This document shows, piece after piece, positions 43,661 to 52,533 of a stretch of DNA of 64,000 bases. Every line of letters starts with the position of its first letter. Position 1 is the stretch's first letter. The stretch is taken from assembly GCA_963784425.1 (NCBI GenBank), contig CAWARM010000011.1, forward strand, positions 124,001-188,000, given 5' to 3'. This DNA comes from SHZL01 sp963784425. GTDB taxonomy: Bacteria; Pseudomonadota; Gammaproteobacteria; Xanthomonadales; SZUA-36. The position numbers and the translations under genes are program-made. Under the pieces are notes generated by a model that was not told the origin of the DNA, did not search any database, and saw only the letters and a program-made list of their open reading frames with translations.

Positions 43661-44191
43661 TCATGCACCTGCCAGGGGTGCGGATTGTTCTTGCCGCCGG
43701 CGCTGGAAGAATGCCTGCAGCTGAGCACTGCACTCCTGCGCCAGGCAGCCCGCTGCAATTTCTACCTCGTGATTGTGCCGTACGTCATTCAACAACTGGA
43801 AGCGGCCTCCTGCCGCGCCGGTTTTAGGATCGGCAGCGCCATAGACCACCCGCGCCATGCGGGCATGGATCAAGGCTCCCGCACACATGCAGCAGGGTTC
43901 CAGGGTTACATACAACGTGCAGCCAGGCAGACGGTAATTTCCGGCCTGCCGACCAGCGGAGCGGAGGGCGAGTATCTCGGCATGCGCACTGGGATCGCTG
44001 AGACTAATAGTTTGATTCCAGCCCTCACCCAGTATTTGATCCGCGCGCACGATCACGGCGCCTACCGGCACCTCTCCCTGCAATTCCGCGCGCCTGGCCA
44101 GCGACAAGGCGTGGCGCATCCACCTCTGATCGATTTCCAATGCTGTTGCAGGCAGACTCACGGGATTTTCCATGCGCAGCAGATCAGCCAC
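43661..44191 (-). CDS. tadA: tRNA-specific adenosine deaminase
   Basis: 176 residues. Cytidine-deaminase-fold zinc motifs are intact: AHAEILALRSAG (zinc His and proton-shuttling Glu) and TLEPCCMCAGALIHAR (two zinc Cys). It converts A34 to inosine in the tRNA-Arg anticodon and is essential in most bacteria. The first ATG overlaps the end of the oxygenase gene by eight bases; a second in-frame ATG lies six codons later. It is often near guaA in gammaproteobacteria, here separated by an oxygenase and a toxin-antitoxin pair. Confidence 0.92.
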   Translation of the reverse strand: MADLLRMENPVSLPATALEIDQRWMRHALSLARRAELQGEVPVGAVIVRADQILGEGWNQTISLSDPSAHAEILALRSAGRQAGNYRLPGCTLYVTLEPCCMCAGALIHARMARVVYGAADPKTGAAGGRFQLLNDVRHNHEVEIAAGCLAQECSAQLQAFFQRRRQEQSAPLAGA

Positions 44192-45261
44192 GCCCGGTGA
44201 ACCAGCGCTTGACCGCCCTGACAGGCGCGGTAATCCGCCAGGAAGTTGAATGTTCCAGTTCGTACACCCGGCTGCGCAGTGCCTGGATCATGCGCTCCGC
44301 CGTCGCTACATCGGGGACTGAAGCTTCGGCCTGGCTGCCACCACCCTTGCCAGCCTGCCCCTGCGACAGGCGCAAACGATTGACTTCACCGTACAGCCGG
44401 TGAATGTTGCGGTACAAACGTTTGAGGTGCTGATCGCGTCGTGCCAGCAGCAAGCGGACTTGCTGTAAATCCTCGGGCGCAAGCTGCATGCCGGCAACGA
44501 ATCGTTGCGGCAGGTGGCGTTCAACATAGACGGTGGAATGTTCCTCGGCAGTTTCTTGCGCCGGCCTGCTGTCGGTGTAGAAATACAGCGCAAAGGACTT
44601 GCGCGAAAGATGCTTCTTGCCCTCTGGCAGGTTAATGCGTTCAAAACCATGCCAGGAATGCTCATTGGTTTCGAAAATCACGCAGCGATTGAGCAGCGGC
44701 GTGAGAGTGATGATGTCGTCTTCGCGCGGATCCAGGTACGGATCCCGGTGCAACTGCAAGGAACCGCCCCACTCGTCCTGCCATTCGCTCGTTGAGGTAA
44801 ATGATCAGGTTCAGCCGCCGGTGCTGCCGGGTCACCGGGTGGTAATTGAAATCCACGTGGGCATCGAGATCCTGGCCCTCGCGATTGTCATGCGTGCCGC
44901 CGCCGAAATAGTAAGGATCGTACTGCAGCTTCTCAACGCCGGTAATGTTTTCAATCAGCTTGAGAAAAGCCGCGCTCTGCACCAGCGTCATCGAGCCGGC
45001 AAAATTCCTTGCCCAAAGCCCGGACTCTTTCCTGGGTTGATTTGCCGCCTATTTCGCCGTTTTCGTTGATTGCTCCTTTCTCGTCGAAAGACGGAAACTG
45101 TTGCAGCAGCGCGGCACAGAAATCCGGCTCAAGAAAATTATCGATCACCACGTGGCGGAAAGGCTTGGCAGCAACAAAGCGCTCGCAGTAAGCCACGCAC
45201 TGGTCCAGCACGGTTTGATTTACGATGCGATTCAGTTCAACCGAATTGGTCAAAGCGTCAT
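44184..45261 (-). CDS. 2-oxoglutarate/Fe(II) oxygenase with a 'STSWR' C-terminal tail (frameshifts)
   Basis: About 355 residues in three frames: about 45253-45005 (HVVIDNFLEPDFCAALLQQFP), about 45003-44785 (DPYYFGGGTHDNREG; DAHVDFNYHPV) and 44782-44184. Breaks are one extra T in a TTTT run near 45005 and one extra C near 44788. The Fe ligands H-x-D (HVDF) and distal His (WHGFERI) plus the 2-oxoglutarate Arg (LSRKSFALYFYT) are all present, as in prolyl-hydroxylase-like enzymes. The final ~90 residues are a coiled-coil-like helix ending LEHSTSWRITAPVRAVKRW, a motif I know from the ends of LPS glycosyltransferases and methyltransferases. The start is unclear: TTG at 45253, or ATG at 45261 if one T is missing. 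Probably acts on a glycan or its carrier. Confidence 0.72.
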
Positions 45262-45433
45262 TCCCACGTGGTTGTTTCCGTAATATGCAGCCATTGTTAA
45301 TTCGTACCCACAAGTATAAACATACTGGACTGTAAGGGTCTCAAACCGTACCTTCAGCAAGATATTGCGCTTTTCAGCACTTAGTCTTGCTTTAACAGGC
45401 AGAGGTTGCGTCAGCGCAGCCTGTGGCGCGGGC

Positions 45434-45844
45434 TCATTCCATCGCCACTCGAAACGCCGCCTGGACAGCGCGTACCAAGGAGGGATGCAAGGTGCCAAGT
45501 TTTGGTGTCTGACCATGCGGCGCGGCAGGCGGCACCGAAAACCACTCGGTTGTGTAAGGAAGATCAAGGGTTTGCTTCAGGTCGAATTTCGTGTCATAGC
45601 TGAGGCCGGCCGCGGCATACGCAACGGGATTGCGCTCACGCAGGACTGAGAACTCGCCTCTGTGCAGAGTGGTTGTGCGCTGGCTGGTGCCGTAGGCTAC
45701 GCGCACTGTGAATTGCGGTGCATCGTCGTCAAACACAGCCAGAATGAGTGCAGGCCGTGGCTTTGGGCGAGGGGTGATGTTGTCCGGGAAATGGCACCAG
45801 ATAATCTCGCCAGCGGTGGGCTCTGCCCACCACTGAAACGTCAC
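45434..45844 (-). CDS. PemK/MazF-like toxin candidate
   Basis: 136 residues. The N terminus TAGEIIWCHFPDN followed by PKPRPALILAVFDD follows the PemK/MazF pattern (G-E-I-V/I-W, then R-P-A-L-I/V-L) of the SH3-like mRNA interferase fold. The C-terminal half is longer than in MazF. The start overlaps the antitoxin stop by four bases (ATGA), and the pair has its own promoter. Assigned on motif and pairing; catalytic residues cannot be fixed without an alignment. Confidence 0.65.
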   Translation of the reverse strand: MTFQWWAEPTAGEIIWCHFPDNITPRPKPRPALILAVFDDDAPQFTVRVAYGTSQRTTTLHRGEFSVLRERNPVAYAAAGLSYDTKFDLKQTLDLPYTTEWFSVPPAAPHGQTPKLGTLHPSLVRAVQAAFRVAME

Positions 45845-46131
45845 GCCGACTCCACCTCAGCGAACAGGCTGGATCGCACCGAACTCTTCTTGCCCTGCGG
45901 AGCGCCCTTCTTGATCTGACGAATCTGCGTGGTTGTCAGTGGGCCCTCATCGGCCTCGTACTGGGGAAGAAGTTTAGCCGCCATGTCGTGCAGGGCCAGA
46001 TGGATAGCTTGCGTCTCATCCACGCCCAGCCGCTCCGCGAGACGCTTTGCGGTTTCACGGGTCACACCGGTTGCGCTGTCTGCGGCGCGATAACGAAACG
46101 GGATCTGATCGGCAGAACTGCGAGCAGCCAT
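45841..46131 (-). CDS. Antitoxin candidate paired with PemK-like toxin
   Basis: 96 residues, ATG seven bases behind GGAGACC. The central part (VTRETAKRLAERLGVDETQAIHLALHDMA) could form a small DNA-binding helix pair of the ribbon-helix-helix kind, and the basic C-terminal tail would bind the toxin. I do not recognise a named family. Context (antitoxin first, overlap, palindromic operator on the -10) strongly suggests a type II antitoxin. Confidence 0.6.
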   Translation of the reverse strand: MAARSSADQIPFRYRAADSATGVTRETAKRLAERLGVDETQAIHLALHDMAAKLLPQYEADEGPLTTTQIRQIKKGAPQGKKSSVRSSLFAEVESA

Positions 46132-46152
46132 AACAAGGTCTCCAAATTTATG

Positions 46153-46190
46153 GATATCTCAAAGATATCTATATTTGTTGTGCCTGTCAA
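46153..46190 (-). promoter_or_regulatory. Promoter and operator of the PemK-like toxin-antitoxin operon
   Basis: On the minus strand a perfect -35 (TTGACA, 46190-46185) is followed after 17 bases by -10 TATCTT (46167-46162). A perfect 7-bp inverted repeat with 3-base spacer (gatatct-caa-agatatc, 46153-46169) covers the -10, the expected site for an autorepressing antitoxin. The antitoxin ATG lies 30 bases downstream of the -10. Confidence 0.8.
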
Positions 46191-46227
46191 GAAAGAGAAA
46201 CCGCTGCCGGTCGATAGTTCGCGAAAC

Positions 46228-47806
46228 TCACTCCCACTCAATGGTCGCCGGCGGCTTGCCGGAAATGTCGTACACCACCCGTGACACACCATTTATTTCA
46301 TTGGCAATACGCAAGGAGACTTTTTCGAGAAATTCATACGGCAGCCGGGCCCAGCGCGCCGTCATGAAATCAATGGTCTTGACCGCGCGCAAAGCAATAA
46401 CATATTCATAACGCCGCTGGTCCCCGGTTACGCCCACTGACTTGACCGGCAGGAACACGGCAAAGGCCTGGCTGACTTCGTCGTACAAGCCCTCGCGACG
46501 CAATTCCTCGATAAAAATATGGTCGGCCCGTGCCAGCAGGTCCAGATATTCCGGCCTGACTTCGCCAAGGATACGCACACCCAGGCCCGGCCCGGGAAAC
46601 GGGTGGCGGAAAACCATCTCGCGCGGCAAACCCAGTTCAACGCCTATGCGACGCACTTCGTCCTTGAACAATTCGCGCAGCGGTTCCACCAAAGACATTT
46701 TCATATGCTCGGGCAAACCGCCGACGTTGTGGTGCGATTTGATCACGTGCGCTTTGCCGGTCTTGCTGCCGGCGGATTCAATCACGTCGGGATAGATCGT
46801 GCCTTGCGCCAGCCACTTTGCGTGGCCGCAGGCACGAGCCTGTTCTTCGAATACATCAACAAAGGACTTGCCAATGCTCTTGCGCTTGGCTTCGGGATCG
46901 GTCACGCCCTTCAGGTCAGCGAGAAAACGTTCGCGGGCATCGACCTTGATCACACGCAAGCCCATGTGCCGGGCAAACGTTGCCATCACCTGCTCGGGCT
47001 CCTGGTAGCGCAGCATGCCGGTGTCGACAAAAATGCAGGTCAGCTTGTCGCCAATTGCGCGGTGCAACAACGCAGCCACCACGCTGGAATCCACGCCGCC
47101 GGATAGCCCAAGTATGACTTCATCGGAGCCCACCTGGGCAGCGCACGCGCTGGATCGCATCCTCGATGATATTTTCGGCAGTCCACAATCCCGCACAGCC
47201 GCAGATGTCCTCGACAAACCGTTGCAGGATGCGCTGGCCCTGCGCGGTATGCGTCACCTCCGGATGAAACTGCACGCCGTAAAAACGGCGTGCTTCATCG
47301 GCAATCGCTGCCACCGGCGCCGATTCCGTTCGGGCAGTGATAATAAACCCGTCTGGCAGGCTGACGACTTTGTCCCCATGGCTCATCCATACATCCAGCC
47401 GGGACTGGCCGCTGACATCCACCTCGTCCGCAATTCCATCCAGCAAACGGCAGGCATGCACGACATCCACTTTGGCGTAACCGAATTCCTTGATTTCCGA
47501 TGGTTCCACGCGGCCGCCCAACTGCAGGGCCATGGTGTGCAAGCCGTAACAAATGCCCAGCACGGGGATGCCCAGCTGATAAACCACCGGCGGCGCCACC
47601 GGGCCGTTTTCCGCGTGGACGGATTCCGGCCCCCCGGACAGGATGATGCCGCGCGCAGAGAAGTTGCGAATGCGTTCCACCGCGGAATCCCACGGCCAGA
47701 TTTCGCAATAGACTCCGATTTCCCGGACACGCCGCGCGATCAGTTGCGTGTATTGCGAACCGAAGTCCAGGATCAGGATGCGGTGCTGGTGGATATCGTG
47801 CGTCAT
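46228..47806 (-). CDS. guaA: GMP synthase, glutamine-hydrolysing (one frameshift)
   Basis: About 525 residues when one extra base near 47143 is ignored; the frames are 47806-47145 and 47142-46228. The class I amidotransferase domain has the nucleophilic Cys in LGICYGLHTMALQ and the His/Glu pair in VQFHPEVTHT. The ATP-pyrophosphatase domain begins just after the break with EVILGLSGGVDSSVVAALL, and the C-terminal dimerisation domain ends ...GKPPATIEWE. It aminates XMP to GMP. It starts six bases after guaB. Because guaA is needed for purine synthesis, the break is more likely a sequence error than a real mutation. Confidence 0.92.
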
Positions 47807-47812
47807 TTTATT

Positions 47813-49270
47813 TCAGGAAAGCTTGTAATTGGGCGCTTCCTTGGTGATCTGTACATCATGCGCATGGCTCTCGCGAATTCCTGCACTGGTAATGCGCACA
47901 AAACGGGTGTCTGTGCGGAACTTCTCAATAGTCGCGCAGCCGGTGTAACCCATGGATGAGCGCAGGCCGCCCAGCAATTGATGGACAACCTCGGACAATG
48001 AGCCCTTGTAGGGCACTCGACCTTCTATGCCTTCCGGGACCAGTTTGTCGGCTGCAATATCGTTCTGGAAGTAGCGGTCTTTGGAACCGTCCTGCATGGC
48101 GCCCAGCGAGCCCATGCCACGGTAGGATTTGTAGGAACGGCCCTGGTATAGCTCCACCGCACCGGGAGCCTCCTCGGTGCCGGCAAAAAGCCCGCCTATC
48201 ATCACCGACCAGGCGCCGGCTGCGATGGCCTTGGCAAAATCGCCTGAGAAGCGAATACCGCCATCAGCAATCAGGGGCACACCTGAAGCCTGCAAAGCAA
48301 GCGCCACGTTGGCTACCGCAGTAATTTGCGGAACACCGACCCCGGCAACCACCCGTGTCGTGCAAATCGAACCCGGCCCCTGGCCCACCTTGACGCCATC
48401 GGCTCCCGCTTCCACCAGGGCCAGCGCGCCTTCAGCGGTCGTGACATTACCACCGATAACCTGCACGCCCGGGAAATGCTGCTTTACCCAGCGCACACAG
48501 TCCAGCACGCCGCGGGTATGGCCGTGTGCAGTATCAACCACCACCACGTCAACGCCGGCTTCAACCAGGGCGCTGATGCGCTCCTGCGTGTCTCCGCCCA
48601 CGCCCACGGCAGCAGCCACCAGCAGGCGTTCCTGCGAATCCTTGGCGGCATTGGGAAAGTCCGTGGACTTCTGCATATCCTTCACGGTGATCAGGCCACG
48701 CAGCTCGAAGTTCTTGTTGACTACCAGGACTTTTTCGATGCGGTGCTTGTGCAACAATTCCAGCACTTCATCCTGGCTGGCATCCTCCTGCACCGTGACC
48801 AGCCGGTCCTTGCGCGTCATGATGTTGCGCACCGGGTCTTCCAGTTTTTTCTCAAAGCGCATGTCACGGCTGGTGACGATACCCACCAGCTCATTGCCAT
48901 CCACCACCGGCACTCCCGAGATGTTATGACGATGCGTCAGTTGCAGCACTTCCCGGATGGTGGTTTCGGGCGTGACGGTTATGGGGTCCTTGATCACTCC
49001 CGCTTCGTATTTCTTGACTATGCGTACCTGCTCGGCTTGCTGCGCCAGCGACATGTTCTTATGCACTACGCCGATGCCACCGGCCTGGGCCATGGCAATG
49101 GCGAGGCGGGCTTCTGTGACGGTATCCATGGCGGCTGAAACCAGCGGAGCATTGATGACGATTTCCCGGGTCAGGCGAGTACTCAGATCCACATCTCGCG
49201 GCAGGATTTCGGAATAGGCAGGCTGCAGGGACACGTCATCAAAAGTCAGTGCTTCACCGATCAGCTGCAT
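47813..49270 (-). CDS. guaB: IMP dehydrogenase
   Basis: 485 residues from the ATG at 49270, which follows GGGAGGAGAG; the frame stays open upstream but those residues are not family-like. Begins LTFDDVSLQPAYSEILP; two CBS modules occupy about residues 95-210 (YEAGVIKDPITVTPE; MTRKDRLVTVQEDA). Catalytic features are GADGVKVGQGPGSICTTRVV with the nucleophilic Cys and the RGMGSLGAM flap. It oxidises IMP to XMP with NAD, the first committed step to GMP, directly upstream of guaA in one operon. Confidence 0.95.
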   Translation of the reverse strand: MQLIGEALTFDDVSLQPAYSEILPRDVDLSTRLTREIVINAPLVSAAMDTVTEARLAIAMAQAGGIGVVHKNMSLAQQAEQVRIVKKYEAGVIKDPITVTPETTIREVLQLTHRHNISGVPVVDGNELVGIVTSRDMRFEKKLEDPVRNIMTRKDRLVTVQEDASQDEVLELLHKHRIEKVLVVNKNFELRGLITVKDMQKSTDFPNAAKDSQERLLVAAAVGVGGDTQERISALVEAGVDVVVVDTAHGHTRGVLDCVRWVKQHFPGVQVIGGNVTTAEGALALVEAGADGVKVGQGPGSICTTRVVAGVGVPQITAVANVALALQASGVPLIADGGIRFSGDFAKAIAAGAWSVMIGGLFAGTEEAPGAVELYQGRSYKSYRGMGSLGAMQDGSKDRYFQNDIAADKLVPEGIEGRVPYKGSLSEVVHQLLGGLRSSMGYTGCATIEKFRTDTRFVRITSAGIRESHAHDVQITKEAPNYKLS

Positions 49271-49318
49271 GATGGGTGCTCTCCTCCCTTGCGGGCTATC
49301 TGGCTGCTGGATGCGCCA

Positions 49319-49360
49319 ACGCCCGGAAAACCCGGGCGTCGGTTTGAACGGTAGATTATA
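49319..49360 (-). promoter_or_regulatory. guaBA promoter -10 and leader hairpin
   Basis: A consensus TATAAT (minus strand, 49360-49355) lies about 85 bases upstream of the guaB start, with only a poor -35 (GTGTAT, 17-base spacing). Downstream in the leader is an 8-bp GC-rich hairpin (acgcccgg and ccgggcgt, 49319-49339) without a T run, so it is not a simple terminator. Confidence 0.5.
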
Positions 49361-49443
49361 ACCCTTCGCCCTGCTGCATACACCCGCTTTTGTACCTGCA
49401 CCGGTACCTGTACCGCTTTGACCGGCCGGTCTATCATGGGCAC

Positions 49444-50850
49444 ATGAATGAACCCCGTTTTGCTCCAGAAGGTCCGGTCTACACTCCCAGCGAGCTGAAC
49501 CGGGAGGTGAAGCTGCATCTCGAGGCGGGATTCCCGCAGATACTGCTGGAAGGCGAGGTATCCAACCTGTCACGGCCGGCATCGGGCCATCTGTACTTCT
49601 CACTAAAAGACGAATCTGCGCAGATCAAGAGCGCCATGTTCCGTTCTGCTGTGCTGCGCTCGCCCCTGCGTATTGAAAACGGTATGAAAGTCCTGGCCAG
49701 GGGCCGTATCAGCCTGTACGAGGCCAAAGGCGAATATCAATTCATTGTTGAAGGCATGCGCGATGCCGGCCAGGGCGACTTGCTGCGGCAATTTGAACAG
49801 CTGAAGAAGCAACTGGAGGGCGAAGGGTTGTTTGCAGCCGGGCGCAAGCAGGCGCTACCCGCCTACCCCGTGCGCATTGGCGTGATCACCTCGCCCAGTG
49901 GCGCTGCGGTCAGGGATATTCAACACGTGCTGCAGCGCCGCTGGCCGGTGGCCCAGGTCCGGCTGTATCCCGTGTCCGTGCAAGGCGCGGAGGCACCGGG
50001 GGAAATTTGCGCCGCGCTGGCGCAGGCCAATCGCGACGGCTGGGCTGAAGTACTCATACTTGGGCGTGGCGGCGGGTCTATCGAGGACCTGCAGGCGTTC
50101 AATACGGAAGCCGTCGCCCGCGGCATCGCGGCTTGTTCCATCCCGCTGATTTCAGCGGTCGGCCACGAAACGGACTTCAGCATCAGCGATTTCGTCGCGG
50201 ATGTGCGCGCGCCCACACCTTCGGCTGCGGCCGAACTTGCTACCCCCGACCAGTACCAGGTGCGGGCTGCTTTTGCGCGCTTTGCCCGCATGCTGGATCT
50301 GCGCGTGCAGGCGCAAACGCAGCGCAACATGCAGGCACTGGACTACCTGGCGCACAGGCTGGCGCAACGCGACCCTGCAGTGCGCTTGCAGGAACAGAAC
50401 AGGCAACTTGCGCGCCTGGCCGAAGCGCTGGGACGGAGCGCCCGCGCGCGTGTGCGCGAAATCCATCACCGCCTCGCCGGCATGAACGCACGCCTGAGCG
50501 TGCAGCACCCCGGTCGGAAACTGGCGGAATACCGGGAGCGCGTAGCTGCCTGCCGGCAATCCGTGCAGCATTCCATCAGCAACCGGCTGCGCGGGTCCCG
50601 GGACCGCTTCCACGACCTGGGCCGGACGCTGCACGCAGTCAGCCCCCTGGCCACCATGGGACGCGGCTATGCCGTGCTCTCGGCCACCACAACGGGGGCC
50701 CTGATTACGCAGACGCAGCAGGTCGATGGGGGCAGCCTGCTGACAGCGCAGCTCGCGGATGGCCGGCTGTATTGCACGGTTGATTCCACCAGCGATGAAA
50801 CCCTGGAGGCGGGCCAGCTCGTGCCTGTACCCCAGGCTCTGCTGGACTGA
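49444..50850 (+). CDS. xseA: Exodeoxyribonuclease VII large subunit
   Basis: About 468 residues from the ATG at 49444; upstream in-frame codons to 49390 have no ribosome site. N-terminal OB fold (VYTPSELNREVKLHLEAGF; EGEVSNLSRPASGHLYFSLKDE), then the catalytic core (VRIGVITSPSGAAVRDI; LILGRGGGSIEDLQAFN; SAVGHETDFSISDFVAD; RAPTPSAAAEL) and a long C-terminal helical region with a typical ATMGRGYAVL segment. Together with XseB it degrades single-stranded DNA to oligonucleotides. XseB is not in the window. Divergent from guaB. Confidence 0.93.
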   Translation: MNEPRFAPEGPVYTPSELNREVKLHLEAGFPQILLEGEVSNLSRPASGHLYFSLKDESAQIKSAMFRSAVLRSPLRIENGMKVLARGRISLYEAKGEYQFIVEGMRDAGQGDLLRQFEQLKKQLEGEGLFAAGRKQALPAYPVRIGVITSPSGAAVRDIQHVLQRRWPVAQVRLYPVSVQGAEAPGEICAALAQANRDGWAEVLILGRGGGSIEDLQAFNTEAVARGIAACSIPLISAVGHETDFSISDFVADVRAPTPSAAAELATPDQYQVRAAFARFARMLDLRVQAQTQRNMQALDYLAHRLAQRDPAVRLQEQNRQLARLAEALGRSARARVREIHHRLAGMNARLSVQHPGRKLAEYRERVAACRQSVQHSISNRLRGSRDRFHDLGRTLHAVSPLATMGRGYAVLSATTTGALITQTQQVDGGSLLTAQLADGRLYCTVDSTSDETLEAGQLVPVPQALLD

Positions 50851-50853
50851 ACT

Positions 50854-51435
50854 GTGCGTACACTGCAGGAGCCGGTGTGCGCCGAGTTTTCCATACGTCA
50901 AAGCCGTTTTATCGCGCATGCTGCCCCGGTTACTGACCAGGCCGCAACGCTGGATTTCTTTGCTGCCGTCAGCGATCCGGCCGCGACGCACAACTGCTGG
51001 GCCTGGAAGCTGGATCACAGCCATCGCTGCAACGATGACGGGGAGCCGGCAAGTACCGCCGGCAGGCCAATACTGGCCGCCATAGAAGGCAAACAACTTT
51101 GCCAGGTCATGGTGGTTGTGACGCGTTATTTTGGCGGCATCATGCTGGGTGTCGGCGGCCTGATCCGGGCCTATTCAGGCTCCGCGGCAAAGTGCCTGGA
51201 CCAGGGCGTGATCATCGAGCTACACCCGAGCTGTGTATGCGTGATCAAGGCCGGGTTTGAATGGACCGGGCAGGTTCATAGCGCACTGGAAACGTGCGCA
51301 GCCAAGAAAATAAAAGAAGAATTCACCCCTGGCGGAATGCGCCTGGAAGTCGAAGTGCGGGAATCCAGTTTGCGCAAATTGCAAATGCTGTTGCGCGATT
51401 CTACGCGCGGGACGGCAACCCTGAGCCGTTTATAG
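50854..51435 (+). CDS. yigZ: YigZ / IMPACT family protein
   Basis: 193 residues from a GTG four bases after xseA. The N-terminal UPF0029/Impact domain is clear (RQSRFIAHAAPV; DPAATHNCWAWKL; DDGEPASTAGRPIL; VTRYFGGIMLGVGGLIRAY), followed by a DUF1949-like C-terminal domain. The family has a ribosomal-protein-S5-like fold and is linked to translation or stress control; the molecular role in bacteria is unsettled. Confidence 0.9.
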   Translation: MRTLQEPVCAEFSIRQSRFIAHAAPVTDQAATLDFFAAVSDPAATHNCWAWKLDHSHRCNDDGEPASTAGRPILAAIEGKQLCQVMVVVTRYFGGIMLGVGGLIRAYSGSAAKCLDQGVIIELHPSCVCVIKAGFEWTGQVHSALETCAAKKIKEEFTPGGMRLEVEVRESSLRKLQMLLRDSTRGTATLSRL

Positions 51436-51447
51436 ACTGCGTTGGGA

Positions 51448-52533
51448 TCAGTTCCTGGCTTCGCCGCGTTGCGCGACATCGCCCAGCTTCATCACCACGC
51501 CGGGAAGAGCAGCTGCATAGCCCGCGCCCAACAGCAGTGATGGTGTGTAGTAACCGCCTTCCACTTCTTCCCTGAGCAGGTAATCAACAGCTCCTAAAGC
51601 AGCGGACACGGTCACATCGTAGCCGTTCGGCGTCGTCATGGTTGCCGTAACGCTGCGCCCGTCCGAACTCCGCGCCTCCCCCCAGAGCTGGCAATCCGTG
51701 CCCTGGCGCCGTTCGCCGCTGGGTCCCCGCACGGATTTACCTATGCGCTGCTTGAGCCAGTTTTGCACCACCCCGGTACTGAGCACGGGTCGCAGCCAGC
51801 GCATGCGGCGCAAATGCCGGATGCGAGCTGCCGGCAGGGCCATGTAGACCTCGATGTTGCCCACCCCGGTGCTGATATAAGCGGTGTACACATCCCCCCA
51901 CGGTATGGTCACCGCCGTGCGGTGGCCGTGCGCAAATGGAATCGTGCGCGATTTGTACGCCAGGGGAACCTGAACCATCTGGCCGTCCCGCCGCACAGCC
52001 CCGCCCATGGCCAGGCCTTCGATGCTGGTCTTTGCCGTGCCCGGGCTGGGGCCGCCACCTGCCTCAAACGCCAGCACCAGCTCGGTTGCTCCCGGCAATG
52101 CCCGCACCAGGCTGGCGGCAAGGCAGTCGGACGGAACCACGTCAAATCCCACGCCGGGAATGAGAACGACATCTGCGCGACGGGCGAGATCAGACTGATC
52201 GTGGGCATTGGCGAACACGGATATTTCACCCGTGATATCGAGATAATGTGCCCCGCTGGCCAGGCAAGCGGAAATCATGGGTTGGCTGGTATGGGAAAAC
52301 GGGCCGGCACAATGCAGCACCGCGCGGCACGCGCGCAGGTTTTCAACAACGCCGGCAGGTTCGTCCAGCCCAAATACCCGGCACTCAAGTTTCAGTTCCC
52401 CGGCGAGCTTGCTCACGGCTGATTGATTGCGCCCGGCAAGGATAGGCTTCCAGCCACGCCGCACTGCTTCCCGCGCCACCAATTCACCGGTGTAGCCGTT
52501 AGCGCCGTAAATCATCCATTCGGTCTTGCTCAC
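51448..52533 (-). CDS. Saccharopine-dehydrogenase-like NADP-binding oxidoreductase
   Basis: About 361 residues from a GTG at 52533, whose bases overlap the previous gene's stop (GTGA). A Rossmann nucleotide site opens the protein (WMIYGANGYTGELVAREAVRRG), with GRNQSAVSKLAGEL after the second strand; further on is a hydrophobic, catalytic-like domain (GVGFDVVPSDCLAASL). Homologues are labelled trans-acting enoyl reductase or saccharopine dehydrogenase, but none of the lysine-pathway genes is nearby. Probably a lipid or polyketide-type reductase. Third gene of an operon with a winged-helix regulator and an SDR enzyme. Confidence 0.75.
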   Translation of the reverse strand: MSKTEWMIYGANGYTGELVAREAVRRGWKPILAGRNQSAVSKLAGELKLECRVFGLDEPAGVVENLRACRAVLHCAGPFSHTSQPMISACLASGAHYLDITGEISVFANAHDQSDLARRADVVLIPGVGFDVVPSDCLAASLVRALPGATELVLAFEAGGGPSPGTAKTSIEGLAMGGAVRRDGQMVQVPLAYKSRTIPFAHGHRTAVTIPWGDVYTAYISTGVGNIEVYMALPAARIRHLRRMRWLRPVLSTGVVQNWLKQRIGKSVRGPSGERRQGTDCQLWGEARSSDGRSVTATMTTPNGYDVTVSAALGAVDYLLREEVEGGYYTPSLLLGAGYAAALPGVVMKLGDVAQRGEARN

